A stretch of 64,000 nucleotides of DNA from Cupriavidus pampae. Lineage in GTDB: Bacteria > Pseudomonadota > Gammaproteobacteria > Burkholderiales > Burkholderiaceae. Below, piece after piece: positions 35,496 to 45,045 of the stretch (position 1 is its first letter; every line of letters begins with the position of its first letter). The position numbers and the translations under genes were made by a program. The stretch lies in assembly GCF_914271485.1 (NCBI RefSeq), contig NZ_CAJZAG010000004.1, positions 372,001 through 436,000 on the forward strand, in the 5' to 3' direction. Below the pieces are notes generated by a model. The model saw nothing but the letters and a program-made list of their open reading frames with translations, did no database searches and was not told where the DNA came from.

Positions 35496-36542
35496 ATGCC
35501 GAAGCAGATCGCTACCCCCTCGTTGACCATCGTCATCTGCAACTACAACTACGCGCAGTACCTGGCCGCCGCCATCGACTCGGCGCTCGCGCAATCCACG
35601 CGGGACGTCAAGGTCATGGTCATAGACGATGGCTCGACGGATGGCTCGCGCGCGATCATCGAGGGGTATGGGCAACGCGTGGAGGCCATCTTCCAGCCCA
35701 ACGGCGGACAGGTGGCCGCGTACAACCATGCGCTGGAGCGCGTGGACACGCCCTATGTGCTGTTTCTTGACGCCGACGACATGCTGCATCCCGCGGCGGC
35801 GGCCACCGTGATTGCCGCGTTCTCGGGCTCGGGAGACTGGGTCAAGGTGCAGTACCGGCTCGACGTCATGACCAGCGATGGCATGCCGACCGGCGTGCAG
35901 GTGCCGCAGTCGATCCGCGCCGATGGCAGCGGACGCATGTTGCGCCACGGCTGGCTGTACCCGTCACCACCGGGCTCCGGCAATGCCTACCGGGTCGAGG
36001 CGTTGCGCCGCATCTTCCCCGTGCCCGTGAACGCCGACAACATCCATGGCGCGGACTTCTATGCGATCTATGGCGTGGCGCTGCTCGGCAACGTCTGCGC
36101 GATCGAACACGCGCTGGGTTGCTACCGTGTGCATCGCGCCGCGCGGGCGACAAGTGCGTCGGCATCGGGAGACGATCTGTCATTGGCCAATGCGGAGGAC
36201 TCGCTGGCCGTGGCTCGCCAGTCGGCGCGGCGGTGGTCGGTCCTGCGCGAGATCGCGCAGAACCGGCTCGACATCGCGCTGCCACCGGCCCCGCTCGATT
36301 TCTCGGCGGAGAAGGCGCGTTTCGCGCAGCAGGTCTACGGTGCCTCCTTCGCGCGTCGCTGGCATTGGTTCCGGCACGACTCGACCCGCTACTTCCACAC
36401 CATCGTCGCCAATCCGTTCTGGACGCTCCACAAGAAGATCGCGGTGTGGGGTCTGACCATGCTGTGCCTGTTCCCGGCCGCATCGTTCAGTAACCGCGTG
36501 GTGCGGTATATCGCCAACCCGCTGGCACGGGCCGGTCAATAG
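35496..36542 (+). CDS. Glycosyltransferase family 2
   Basis: A 348-residue GT-A transferase with LTIVICNYNYAQYL at the start, VIDDGSTDGSR, a QVAAYNHALE segment, and the metal-binding motif FLDADDMLHP (about residue 95). The C-terminus has amphipathic and hydrophobic segments (about 310-335) that probably bind the membrane. The ATG at 35496 lies 18 bp after the preceding gene, with GGAG upstream. One of four transferases expected to build a repeat unit of about five sugars, counting the first sugar put on by the initiating transferase. Sugar specificity cannot be read. Confidence 0.88.
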   Translation: MPKQIATPSLTIVICNYNYAQYLAAAIDSALAQSTRDVKVMVIDDGSTDGSRAIIEGYGQRVEAIFQPNGGQVAAYNHALERVDTPYVLFLDADDMLHPAAAATVIAAFSGSGDWVKVQYRLDVMTSDGMPTGVQVPQSIRADGSGRMLRHGWLYPSPPGSGNAYRVEALRRIFPVPVNADNIHGADFYAIYGVALLGNVCAIEHALGCYRVHRAARATSASASGDDLSLANAEDSLAVARQSARRWSVLREIAQNRLDIALPPAPLDFSAEKARFAQQVYGASFARRWHWFRHDSTRYFHTIVANPFWTLHKKIAVWGLTMLCLFPAASFSNRVVRYIANPLARAGQ

Positions 36543-36559
36543 GTCACCAGGAGCATGCG

Positions 36560-37690
36560 ATGCCCACGACCGTCGCGATCAATGGCCGCTTTCTGGGCCG
36601 GCAAGCCACCGGTGTCGACCGCTTTGCGCATGAGGTCGTACGGTGCATCGACCAGTTGGTGGCCGAGCAGGATCCCGCCACGTCGGGTCTGTCGTTCGAG
36701 TTGCTGGTGCCACCGGCCGTCAGCGTCGATGCACAACAGTTTCCACACATGCAGGTTCGGCAGGTTGGGCGCCATGTGGGGCGCGGCGGGGGGCAGCTAT
36801 GGGAGCAGATCAGCCTGCCGCTGGCGGCCCGGGGCGCGTTGCTGCTCAACCTGTGCAACGCGGCACCGCTGCTCTATCCGCATCAGGTGACGGTGATGCA
36901 TGATGCCGCGCCCGTGCGTGTGCCTCAGGCTTACTCGCGCGCGTTCCGCTCTTGGTACGGCGTCATGGCGCCATGGGTGGGACGGGTGGCCCGGCGAGTG
37001 CTGACCGTATCCGAGTTCTCTCGCCGCGAACTCGCGACCGCCTATCGCATTCCCGGCCGCAAGATCGGCGTGCTGCCGATGAGCGGCGACCATATGTTGC
37101 GCTTGCCCGAGTCGGAAGACGTGCGACACAAGTTCGGGCTGTCCGACCGCCCGTACGTACTCGCCGTCAGCAGTGCGAGCTATCACAAGAACTTCAGGCT
37201 GGTGGCGGATGCGATCCGCATGCTCGGCAAGGTGGACTACGACGTGGTCATCGTGGGCGGTGGTGGTCGCGTGTTTCAGGCTGTGCGTGATGACCAGATC
37301 ACCGAGAGCCATGACGCGGACGGCCGGGTGCGCCGGCTCGGCTATGTCGATGATGCCGACCTCAAGGCGCTGTTCCGCGGCGCCGGTTGCTTCGTCTTTC
37401 CGTCGCTGTACGAAGGCTACGGATTGCCACCGGTGGAGGCCATGACGCTGGGCTGTCCGGTGCTGGCGTCGAGCCTGCCGTCCGTACGCGAGGCCTGCGG
37501 CGCGGCGGTGCTCTATTTCCCGCCGACGCGCCCGCGCGAGCTCGGCGCGCTGCTCACCCACGTCATGCAGGACAGTGCCTTGCGCGAGAAGCTGCGCGAG
37601 CAGGGCCTTGCACGCGTGCGACCTTACTCCTGGCGCGCCACGGCTGCGCGACTACTCGGCGAGATCTCACCATGGCTTCCACAACGATGA
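36560..37690 (+). CDS. Glycosyltransferase family 4 (GT-B)
   Basis: A 376-residue GT-B transferase: start MPTTVAINGRFLGRQATGVD, VMHDAAPVRVP at about residue 115, the acceptor/donor-domain link VLTVSEFSRREL, and the donor-binding E-x7-E motif in FPSLYEGYGLPPVEAMTLG (about residues 280-295). The group includes mannosyl- and rhamnosyl-transferases. Its stop overlaps the next gene's possible start. It acts in the cytosol on the lipid-linked intermediate. The exact sugar is unknown, although the presence of manC and rfb genes makes mannose or rhamnose donors likely. Confidence 0.9.
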   Translation: MPTTVAINGRFLGRQATGVDRFAHEVVRCIDQLVAEQDPATSGLSFELLVPPAVSVDAQQFPHMQVRQVGRHVGRGGGQLWEQISLPLAARGALLLNLCNAAPLLYPHQVTVMHDAAPVRVPQAYSRAFRSWYGVMAPWVGRVARRVLTVSEFSRRELATAYRIPGRKIGVLPMSGDHMLRLPESEDVRHKFGLSDRPYVLAVSSASYHKNFRLVADAIRMLGKVDYDVVIVGGGGRVFQAVRDDQITESHDADGRVRRLGYVDDADLKALFRGAGCFVFPSLYEGYGLPPVEAMTLGCPVLASSLPSVREACGAAVLYFPPTRPRELGALLTHVMQDSALREKLREQGLARVRPYSWRATAARLLGEISPWLPQR

Positions 37691-38895
37691 AACCCTCTGT
37701 CAGCGAGTTCGGCCGCGTCGCCGTGGTGCATGAGTGGCTGACGACCTATGCCGGGTCCGAGCGCGTGCTCGAACAGATCCTCAAGATCTGGCCGGAGGCC
37801 GACCTGTTCAGCGTGGTCGATTTCTTTCCCGACGCGCAGCGCGCCGCGCTGCAGGGCAAGCACGCCACCACTACCTTTATCCAGCGTCTGCCGCGCGCAC
37901 GCAAATCGTTCCGCGCCTATCTGCCGCTGATGCCACTGGCCGTGGAGCAGCTGGACCTGTCGAGCTACGATCTGGTCATCTCGTCCAGCCATGCCGTGGC
38001 CAAGGGCGTCATCACCGGTCCCGGGCAAGTGCACGTGAGCTACGTGCATTCACCGATGCGGTATGCGTGGGACCTGCAGCACCAGTACCTGACAGAGTCG
38101 AAGCTGACGCGCGGCCTGAAGAGCTGGTTGGCGCGCGCGATCCTGCATTACATGCGACTTTGGGATCAGCGTACCGCGCATGGCGTGGACCTCTTCGTGG
38201 CCAACTCCGCGTACGTGGCGCGGCGTATCCGCAAGGTCTATGGGCGCGATGCCGCCGTAGTCTATCCGCCCGTCGATATCGATCGGTTCAGCCTGAGCGA
38301 GCAGCACGAGGACTTCTATCTGACCGCATCGCGGCTGGTGCCGTACAAGAAGGTCGCGTTGATCGTCGAGGCCTTTGCCGCGATGCGCGACAAGCAACTG
38401 GTCGTGATTGGCGATGGTCCGGACTTCGAGCGCATCCGCGACATGGCCACGCCGAACGTGCGCGTGCTCGGCTACCAACCCTCCGATGTACTGGTGGCCC
38501 ATATGCAGCGTGCCAAGGCTTTCGTGTTCGCGGCGGAAGAAGATTTCGGCATCGTCGCGGTGGAGGCACAGGCCTGCGGCACGCCTGTCATCGCACTGGG
38601 GCAGGGCGGCGCGCGCGAGACCGTGATCGACAGCCGCGACCGGGATCTGCGCACCGGCGTGTTCTTTCCGCGCCAGACGGTGGAGGACATCGTGCGCGCG
38701 GTCTGCCGCTTCGAGGGAAGCGGCCCCGTGCAGCCCGCCGCATGCCGGCGCAATGCGCTGCAATTCTCGCCAGAGCGGTTTCGCGCGGAATTCCTGGCCA
38801 TGGTGCGCGGTGCGATGGCGCAAACGCCAGCCATCGTGCCCAGCGTCCCACGCGGTATGCCGAGCGTGAACCCGCTCGCCGTGGCGCCCGAATGA
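37672..38895 (+). CDS. Glycosyltransferase family 4 (WbaZ/mannosyltransferase-like)
   Basis: A 407-residue GT-B transferase. N-terminus VAVVHEWLTTYAGSERVLEQ, middle HVSYVHSPMRYAWDL and FVANSAYVARRI, donor site FVFAAEEDFGIVAVEAQACG (E-x7-E). The HEWL..GSE start is shared with WbaZ/WcaI-type mannosyltransferases, so GDP-mannose is a plausible donor. Two starts are possible: ATG 37672 (used here) or ATG 37687, which overlaps the preceding stop as ATGA; they differ by five residues. It is followed by wzy with an ATGA overlap. Confidence 0.9.
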   Translation: MASTTMKPSVSEFGRVAVVHEWLTTYAGSERVLEQILKIWPEADLFSVVDFFPDAQRAALQGKHATTTFIQRLPRARKSFRAYLPLMPLAVEQLDLSSYDLVISSSHAVAKGVITGPGQVHVSYVHSPMRYAWDLQHQYLTESKLTRGLKSWLARAILHYMRLWDQRTAHGVDLFVANSAYVARRIRKVYGRDAAVVYPPVDIDRFSLSEQHEDFYLTASRLVPYKKVALIVEAFAAMRDKQLVVIGDGPDFERIRDMATPNVRVLGYQPSDVLVAHMQRAKAFVFAAEEDFGIVAVEAQACGTPVIALGQGGARETVIDSRDRDLRTGVFFPRQTVEDIVRAVCRFEGSGPVQPAACRRNALQFSPERFRAEFLAMVRGAMAQTPAIVPSVPRGMPSVNPLAVAPE

Positions 38896-40199
38896 GGGTG
38901 ACCTCGATGCGCTACGCCCGTACCTTGAACGATGGCTACTGGTGGGAAGACCCGGCAAGGTTGCTGCTGTGGTTCATCATTCCGCTGTACGCGCTCGTTT
39001 GCGTCGAGTTGCTGGGCGACCAGAAGTCGATCGATCGCATCTACTTCAACAGCCACTACGCCATTGCTGGCGCACTGTTCCTGTTTATGATGGCCGCGGC
39101 CGCCGCTGGCGAGCGCGTGCTGGCGCCGCGCGGCGCCGAGCCCGCCGTGACGATTTCCCCGCTCGTGCTCGACGCATTGTTCTGGCTCGCCTGCCTCGGT
39201 TACCTCGTCATGATGGGCGGCGTGATTGCCAAACCGGCGGTGCTGATGTCATTCCTGAGCGGTAGCGCCAGTACGTACGATGTGCTCGAACTCAAGGGGC
39301 GCGTGGCGGGCATCAGTACGCTGACGCAGGCGTCCGTGGCCTATGTGCCGCTCTACTTCGTGGTGTTTCCCGCAGCGGTGCGCGGCATCACGCGCTACAA
39401 GGCCTACCTTGCAGTGCTGTTCGTCCTGACGCTGCTGCGCAGCTTCATTTTCGCGGAACGGCTCGCGTTGCTGGAGGTGGTGCTGCCGTGGGCATTGATG
39501 GTGGCACGCTTCCGACTGCGCTCCGCGGACGGCTCGCGCAGCCTGCTGATGACGCTGGGACCTTTCGCCGCCATTCCACCGCTGATCGGGTTCTTTATCG
39601 TCAACGAGTACAACCGGTCGTGGGAGACGTACTACGTCAACATCTACGACAACATCTTCGACTTCGCGCTCGAGCGTCTGGGCCTGTACTACTCGACGGC
39701 CATCAACAATGGCGCGGGCCTGCTGACGATCATGGGCTGGGGCACCGGCGATCCCACCTTCACGTTCGACTGGCTGGTCAAGTTTCCCGTTATCGGCGAA
39801 AGCTTCCGTCCGTTCGTGGGGCGCGGCGATGGCTATGGCACGTTCCTCAACACGTTTGGCGATCCGGAGTTCAACAACCCGTCCGGCCTCTACGTGCATT
39901 TCTACGAGTGGGGCTGGTTCGCGCTACTGGAAGCGGCGTTGATGGGCTGGCTGCTGGGACGCAGCTACGCGGGCTGGCGCACCGGCAATGGTTTCTGGTG
40001 CTGCGCGCATGCGGTGCTGCTGGTGTCGCTGATGGAGATCCTGCGCGTACCAAACCTGTTCAGCGGCCGCAACTTCGTACCACTCGCATTGCTGTGGCTG
40101 GTGTTCCGGTGCCTTGGGCGGCCCGCCCGGCATGTGGTCCCCTCCGCATCGCAGCCGCTCTACGGCGGGCCCAACCGGCCGCTTGCCGGTCCACGCTGA
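38892..40199 (+). CDS. wzy: Probable Wzy-type polysaccharide polymerase
   Basis: A 435-residue polytopic membrane protein with roughly ten to twelve hydrophobic segments, for example LLLWFIIPLYALVCVEL, AGALFLFMMAAAAAG, ALFWLACLGYLVMMGG and FALLEAALMGWLLG. A large loop sits at about 245-340. The layout (many helices, one large periplasmic loop, position between glycosyltransferases and Wzx) is typical of Wzy polymerases, which are poorly conserved. The ATG at 38892 overlaps the previous stop as ATGA; an in-frame ATG at 38907, preceded by GAGGGTGA, is an equally good start. It would polymerise flipped repeat units in the periplasm. Confidence 0.75.
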   Translation: MRVTSMRYARTLNDGYWWEDPARLLLWFIIPLYALVCVELLGDQKSIDRIYFNSHYAIAGALFLFMMAAAAAGERVLAPRGAEPAVTISPLVLDALFWLACLGYLVMMGGVIAKPAVLMSFLSGSASTYDVLELKGRVAGISTLTQASVAYVPLYFVVFPAAVRGITRYKAYLAVLFVLTLLRSFIFAERLALLEVVLPWALMVARFRLRSADGSRSLLMTLGPFAAIPPLIGFFIVNEYNRSWETYYVNIYDNIFDFALERLGLYYSTAINNGAGLLTIMGWGTGDPTFTFDWLVKFPVIGESFRPFVGRGDGYGTFLNTFGDPEFNNPSGLYVHFYEWGWFALLEAALMGWLLGRSYAGWRTGNGFWCCAHAVLLVSLMEILRVPNLFSGRNFVPLALLWLVFRCLGRPARHVVPSASQPLYGGPNRPLAGPR

Positions 40200-40215
40200 A
40201 CGCGAGGCCACACCC

Positions 40216-41517
40216 ATGCCGCCATCCATCCGCTCGACGGCGTCGTACCTGTTGTTGATCCAGGGCGGCAACTATTTGTTTCCGCTTCTGCTGTTGCCCT
40301 TTCTGGGGCACAAGCTCGGCGTGCGCGAGTTTGGCGTGCTGGCCTACTGCCAGGCGCTGGCCCAGTACCTGATTCTCCTGACCGACTACGGCCACAATCT
40401 TTCCGCCACGCGTGTGGTCTCGCTCCGACGCGACGACCCGACGGCCGTGGCCACAGTGTTCTCCGCGACGATGCTGGCCAAGCTGCTGCTGTTGCTCGGC
40501 GCGGCGCTGTTGATGGGCATCGCGCTGCTAGGCATGCCCGATCTGCGCGAGCATTGGGCCATTCTCGCCGCGGCGTTCGTGGGCGTGGTCGCCAATGCCA
40601 TCACGCCGATCTGGCTCTATCAGGGGCTGGAGCGGATGAAGGTGCTGGTGTTACCGAACTTCGTGGCCAAGGCCACCAGCCTGATCTGCGTGTTGCTGTG
40701 GGTGCGTGCCCCGGGGGACGCGGCGCTGGCCGCGCTCGGTATCAGCATGGGTACCGTGATCCTGGCAGCGACTGCGTTATGGGGCGTGATGCGCGGACGG
40801 CTGGCGGTGCTGATCGGGGTGTCGTGGGCCGCGGTGATGGCATCGCTGCGAGACGGCTTTCCGATGTTCCTGTCGCTGGTGCTGGTCAGCTTCTACGTGA
40901 ACTTCAATACGATCCTGCTCAACCATTTCCACGGGCCGGAGGCAGTGGGGCAGTTCTCGATGGCCGACAAGATCCGCATCGCGGGCCAGACCATCTTCAC
41001 GGTGCTGGGGACGGCGTTCTATCCACGCATCAGCCAGTACAACGTCACCGATCCGCCGGCCGCGCGCGCGCTGATGCGCCGCGCGATGATGCTGGTCTTC
41101 GCGTGTTCCTGCTCGATGTTCGTGTTCGTGGAAGTCTTCGCGGGCATGGGCATCCGCATGTGGCTGGGCGAGCCGTTCCATGACGCGATTCTGCTGCTGC
41201 GGCTCGAAGCCGTGCTGCTTCCCCTGACGAGCATCGCCTTTATCTTCGGCAATCTGGGGCTGATGGCGCTTGGTCACCATCGCACGGTACGAAACATCTA
41301 TGCCGCGGTCACGCTGCTGCATCTGATCTATGTGGTGCCCTTTGTCCTGTACCTGGGCGCCGAGGGCACGGTGATCTCCGTGATCCTCACCGAGCTGGCG
41401 GGTGCCGTTACGTTCTACGTGTGCTACCGACGTGCGACAAACGGGAGCGCGACGGACAGCGGCGTGCCCGCACCGCTCACACGGGATTCGGCAACTGTGA
41501 AGGAGATGCAGGTATGA
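40216..41517 (+). CDS. wzx: Wzx-type lipid-linked repeat-unit flippase (MATE/polysaccharide transport superfamily)
   Basis: A 433-residue protein with about 12 membrane helices. The N-terminal [19 protein letters not shown] and [16 protein letters not shown] segments are typical of the RfbX/Wzx family. [25 protein letters not shown] segment in the middle is also characteristic. It moves the undecaprenyl-linked repeat unit across the inner membrane. The ATG at 40216 follows the wzy stop by 16 bp; its stop overlaps the rfbA start (ATGA). An in-frame extension upstream to 40114 lies inside wzy and was rejected. Confidence 0.88.
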   Translation: MPPSIRSTASYLLLIQGGNYLFPLLLLPFLGHKLGVREFGVLAYCQALAQYLILLTDYGHNLSATRVVSLRRDDPTAVATVFSATMLAKLLLLLGAALLMGIALLGMPDLREHWAILAAAFVGVVANAITPIWLYQGLERMKVLVLPNFVAKATSLICVLLWVRAPGDAALAALGISMGTVILAATALWGVMRGRLAVLIGVSWAAVMASLRDGFPMFLSLVLVSFYVNFNTILLNHFHGPEAVGQFSMADKIRIAGQTIFTVLGTAFYPRISQYNVTDPPAARALMRRAMMLVFACSCSMFVFVEVFAGMGIRMWLGEPFHDAILLLRLEAVLLPLTSIAFIFGNLGLMALGHHRTVRNIYAAVTLLHLIYVVPFVLYLGAEGTVISVILTELAGAVTFYVCYRRATNGSATDSGVPAPLTRDSATVKEMQV

Positions 41518-42401
41518 CACGCAAGGGCATTATTCTCGCCGGCGGTTCCGGCACGCGGCTGTACCCGGTCACGCAATGCATTTCCAAGCAGCTGCTGCCG
41601 GTATACTACAAGCCGATGATCTACTACCCACTCACCACGCTGATGGTGGCCGGTATCCGCGACGTGCTGATCATCTCCACGCCGCAGGACACGCCGCGCT
41701 TTGCCGCATTGCTCGGCGATGGCAGCCGGTGGGGCATGAACCTGCACTACGCCGAGCAGCCGTCGCCGGATGGACTGGCGCAGGCGTTCATAATCGGACG
41801 CGATTTCGTTGGCAGCGACCCGTCGGCGCTGATCCTTGGCGACAACATCTATTACGGCCACGAGCTGTCCCGCATGCTCACGCGTTGCGGCCGGCGCGAC
41901 GAGGGCGCCACCGTCTTCGCGTATCACGTACAGGATCCCGAACGATATGGAGTAGTGGAGTTCGACGATGACTTTCGCGCGCTGTCGATCGAGGAGAAGC
42001 CCGCCCGGCCGCGTTCGAGCTATGCGGTGACGGGGCTGTATTTCTATGACAACAAGGTCTGCGACATCGCCGCCGACATCCGGCCGTCCGCGCGTGGGGA
42101 GCTCGAGATCACCGAGGTCAATTCGCGCTACCTCGATGCGGGCAAGCTGACTGTCGACATCATGGGACGCGGCTACGCGTGGTTCGATACGGGCACGCAC
42201 GATTCGCTGATCGATGCCGCGCAGATGGTCGCCACGTTGCAGAAGCGGCAGGGCCTGATGGTGGCCTGCCCGGAGGAGATCGCGTTCCGGCGGCGCTGGA
42301 TCGATGCCGAACAGGTAGACCGCCTGGCCGCGCCGCTGGAGAAGAGCCACTACGGCAAGTACCTGCGGCAACTGGTAGCGGAGACGCCGCGGGTCAGGTA
42401 G
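41514..42401 (+). CDS. rfbA: Glucose-1-phosphate thymidylyltransferase
   Basis: A 295-residue nucleotidyltransferase with the signature [49 protein letters not shown], and the [16 protein letters not shown] region. It makes dTDP-glucose, the precursor for RfbB. The start at 41514 overlaps the wzx stop by 4 bp. It is separated from rfbBDC, which lie on the other arm of the locus, so the two divergent operons must be co-expressed to make dTDP-rhamnose. It is the last gene of the plus arm. Confidence 0.96.
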   Translation: MTRKGIILAGGSGTRLYPVTQCISKQLLPVYYKPMIYYPLTTLMVAGIRDVLIISTPQDTPRFAALLGDGSRWGMNLHYAEQPSPDGLAQAFIIGRDFVGSDPSALILGDNIYYGHELSRMLTRCGRRDEGATVFAYHVQDPERYGVVEFDDDFRALSIEEKPARPRSSYAVTGLYFYDNKVCDIAADIRPSARGELEITEVNSRYLDAGKLTVDIMGRGYAWFDTGTHDSLIDAAQMVATLQKRQGLMVACPEEIAFRRRWIDAEQVDRLAAPLEKSHYGKYLRQLVAETPRVR

Positions 42402-42417
42402 GCGGCATCGACAATCG

Positions 42418-43683
42418 TCAGGGCGCGCGCCGCAGCGACGAGCGCACCTGAGGCAGGCGGCTCGCATCCGCGCCAGCGACCTGCGTCGCGCCGCCGCCCG
42501 AACATCCCGACGGCACCGGGAGGGCCGCGCCATCGAGCGTATTACCACCGCACGTGAACTGCTCGGCGGTGCAGTTCCGGTAGAGCAGGGCGATCGGCGT
42601 GCCGCCAATCGCGCCAAACCGGTTGTTGCCGATGCCGGCTCCGCAGATATTGCCCTGTGCGCGAAAACCATCGAAGCGTGTGCGCGTGATCTGGTTACCA
42701 ATGACCTGAATGCCGCGTACGCTGCCGCTGCCCGTGTTGACGTCGATTGCCGCATGCCCGGTAGCCATCCGACTATTGCCCGGCTGCGTCGCATTCTGAT
42801 CGTCCGCAATCATATTGCTGGCGATAAGCACATTGGTCGGGTCCATCGTGCGATAGCCGTCTTCCTGCGCCACCATAATGGCCGCGGCCTTCTGCACCCC
42901 CTCCACCCAATTACCGACCACGGTCACATCGGCGCTACCCACCACCGCAACACCGCGCCCCCAGGCATTGCCCGCCAGATAGTTGCCCGTGACGTAAATG
43001 TTCCGAGTTGGCGCCCCATCGCGCTCATAACTCACGATGCCCACCATGTCATCGCCAGTGGCCGTGACGGAAGAATCCTGCACCAGCACATCGTGCGACC
43101 CACCGGTGATATGAATGCCATCGGCCAGCGTGCCACTGACTTTGTCGCCGATCAGCGCAATGCTGCTGCCACGCGAAACGAAAATGCCAGCGCTGGCCCC
43201 ACCCTGAATGGTCACGTCGAGCACCTGTATGCCCTCGCCATCGACCACCACCTTCGCCGACGTCGCGGTCTCGAGCCGCTGCGTACCGACCCCTCTGAGC
43301 GTCAACCCTACCAGCGTCGAATTCCGGCCATTCATCACAATGGCCTGCTGGTCCGGATTGGTTGCAACAAAGGTGGCGCCATACCCAGAGATGACGACCT
43401 GCTCACGGCTCACCGTCAGCACGCGGCTGACAGAGTAAGTGCCCGGAGAGAGCATGAGCCGCTGTCCCAGCTGAAGGTTATCGAGCGCAGATTGCAGAGC
43501 GTCGGTCTGATCCTGCCCCGTGGGGCCTATCGCGACATCGGCGGGCGCGCCAATCGCCGAAGGAATGGGGTCCGGCACATGCCAGCGGTCCAACCGGATT
43601 GCTGCACCGGCCCCTGCGAGCGCCACGAGCGCCAGACCAAGCCACAGGATTCTACGTAGTACGGGTTTCATAGGAGCCAGCAT
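42418..43683 (-). CDS. Exported right-handed beta-helix protein (pectate-lyase-like fold)
   Basis: A 421-residue protein with an N-terminal membrane anchor or signal (about residues 12-30, LWLGLALVALAGAGAAI). It then has repeated short beta-strand turns typical of PbH1 repeats (GISVS, NIYVTGNYLAGNAWG, DVTVVGNWVEGV, NVLIASNMIADD, GIQVIGNQITRT). The segment TDALQSALDNLQLGQRLMLSPGTY is the usual opening of the pectate-lyase-like superfamily. Such proteins bind or cleave polysaccharides, or epimerise uronic acids. It is convergent with rfbA (17 bp), at the edge of the exopolysaccharide locus, which suggests a role in modifying or trimming the polymer. No catalytic residues can be assigned. ATG 43683 is used; ATG 43671 is an alternative. 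Confidence 0.75.
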   Translation of the reverse strand: MLAPMKPVLRRILWLGLALVALAGAGAAIRLDRWHVPDPIPSAIGAPADVAIGPTGQDQTDALQSALDNLQLGQRLMLSPGTYSVSRVLTVSREQVVISGYGATFVATNPDQQAIVMNGRNSTLVGLTLRGVGTQRLETATSAKVVVDGEGIQVLDVTIQGGASAGIFVSRGSSIALIGDKVSGTLADGIHITGGSHDVLVQDSSVTATGDDMVGIVSYERDGAPTRNIYVTGNYLAGNAWGRGVAVVGSADVTVVGNWVEGVQKAAAIMVAQEDGYRTMDPTNVLIASNMIADDQNATQPGNSRMATGHAAIDVNTGSGSVRGIQVIGNQITRTRFDGFRAQGNICGAGIGNNRFGAIGGTPIALLYRNCTAEQFTCGGNTLDGAALPVPSGCSGGGATQVAGADASRLPQVRSSLRRAP

Positions 43684-43806
43684 ACGTGCTCAGGCGTAAT
43701 CACGGCGCCTGACTGCGGCGCGTTGTCTGGAATGGGCGAGGTGTTGGCGGAAGCCGAACACTAACCTCCACCGAGAGCCGCGTCCATGTGCCCTTGGGGG
43801 TACACG

Positions 43807-45031
43807 TCACGCGCGCGATTTTTGTGCCGCGCGGCGATTCAGAGCAAGGGCGACCATCTCGCAAACGCCGGCAAAAAGACCGATGCCCCACACCGCACCG
43901 CTGCTGAGGATTGCCGCGCCAATTGCGCTGCCGATGGAGAACCCCAGATACATGGTCGAGGTATTCAGCGCGAGGGACAGGGATGCCTGCGAAGGGTTTC
44001 CCGCTGCCATCAGGCGCGACATCTGGGCGGGGAAGAACGCCCAGATGGAAAAGCCCCATACGGCAATCGCGATCATGACGGGCAGCAGAGCACGATCCGC
44101 GGAGAGTACCAGCGCCGCAAGCGAGAGCGCCCAGAACGAAAGTGCAAGGGCCAGGAGCGAAGCGCGCGCAACGCGATTCGCTCCAAACTTGTCACTCAGC
44201 GCGCCGCCAGCGGTGACTCCGAATGCAGCCGCGACACCCCACATTGAAACGGTCACGTTAATTCCAACCGCATCGAACGCTAGAACGCTGGACATAGGGG
44301 TATGCGGCGTACCCACCGATGGACCAGAAGAGACTGACCGAAAGAAAGCGAAGGATCGCAGGTTGCCGGACGACGGCCAAACGTTGCGTAAGCGTCGCGA
44401 CGGGAATGCCTGTGCCAGCATTCTTCGCCACACCCGCGAAGACTCCCATAATCGCTACCAGACTCATCAGGCCAACTGCCAGAAACGTAGAGCGCCAGCC
44501 AAAGACGTGTCCGACTAGCCCGCCCAAAGGTAGTCCGAGCGCAATGGCAAGCGTCATGCCCCCACTGACGATTGCCAACGCTCTTCCACGTCTGTCAGCG
44601 GATGCAATGACGCCCGCCAATGCATTGGCATTTGGGATATAGAGACCCGATGCGACGGCCATCATCACGCGAGCCGCCATCAGAAGCCCGAAACTTGGCG
44701 ACCATGCCGCCAACAGGTTTCCTGCGGCGAAAATGGTCATCGCGCCTAGCAGCACGCTCCTGCGCCGCAGCCGTGCGGTCAAGACGGTTGCGATGGGCGA
44801 GCTGACCGCCATCGTCAATGTGAAAACCACTACGAGCAGTGCGACATACGGCACCGTCATCCTGAAGTCTGCCGCCATGGTGGACAGCAGTGGCGCGATC
44901 ATGAACCCTTCGGTACCTATTGCAAAAGTGCCTAGCGCCAGGAACAAAGCTGGCGCGAGCGAGTTGTCGCGATCGGGTGTGCCGGCGGTTGCGGCCGCGA
45001 GCGGCGCTGCCGCGCGGCAGTCATGTGACAC
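43807..45031 (-). pseudogene. MFS transporter (AraJ-like drug/arabinose efflux type), frameshifted
   Basis: Two overlapping frames together make one complete 12-helix MFS protein. The N-terminal part (from GTG 45031, preceded by AGGAGA, to stop 44258) carries PALFLALGTFAIGTEGFMIAP, and a motif A-like loop RLRRRSVLLGAM. The C-terminal part (stop 43807) resumes with SSVLAFDAVGIN and continues VSMWGVAAAFGV. The join lies near 44290-44305: on the coding strand a CCCC run (TACCCCTAT) probably gained one base, since removing one C restores a continuous reading frame. It is therefore a single-base-frameshift pseudogene or a sequencing error. It follows the lactonase-like gene by 15 bp, so the two form an operon. 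Base composition is lower in GC than in neighbouring genes. Confidence 0.82.
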
Positions 45032-45045
45032 AGGTGTTCTCCTGC

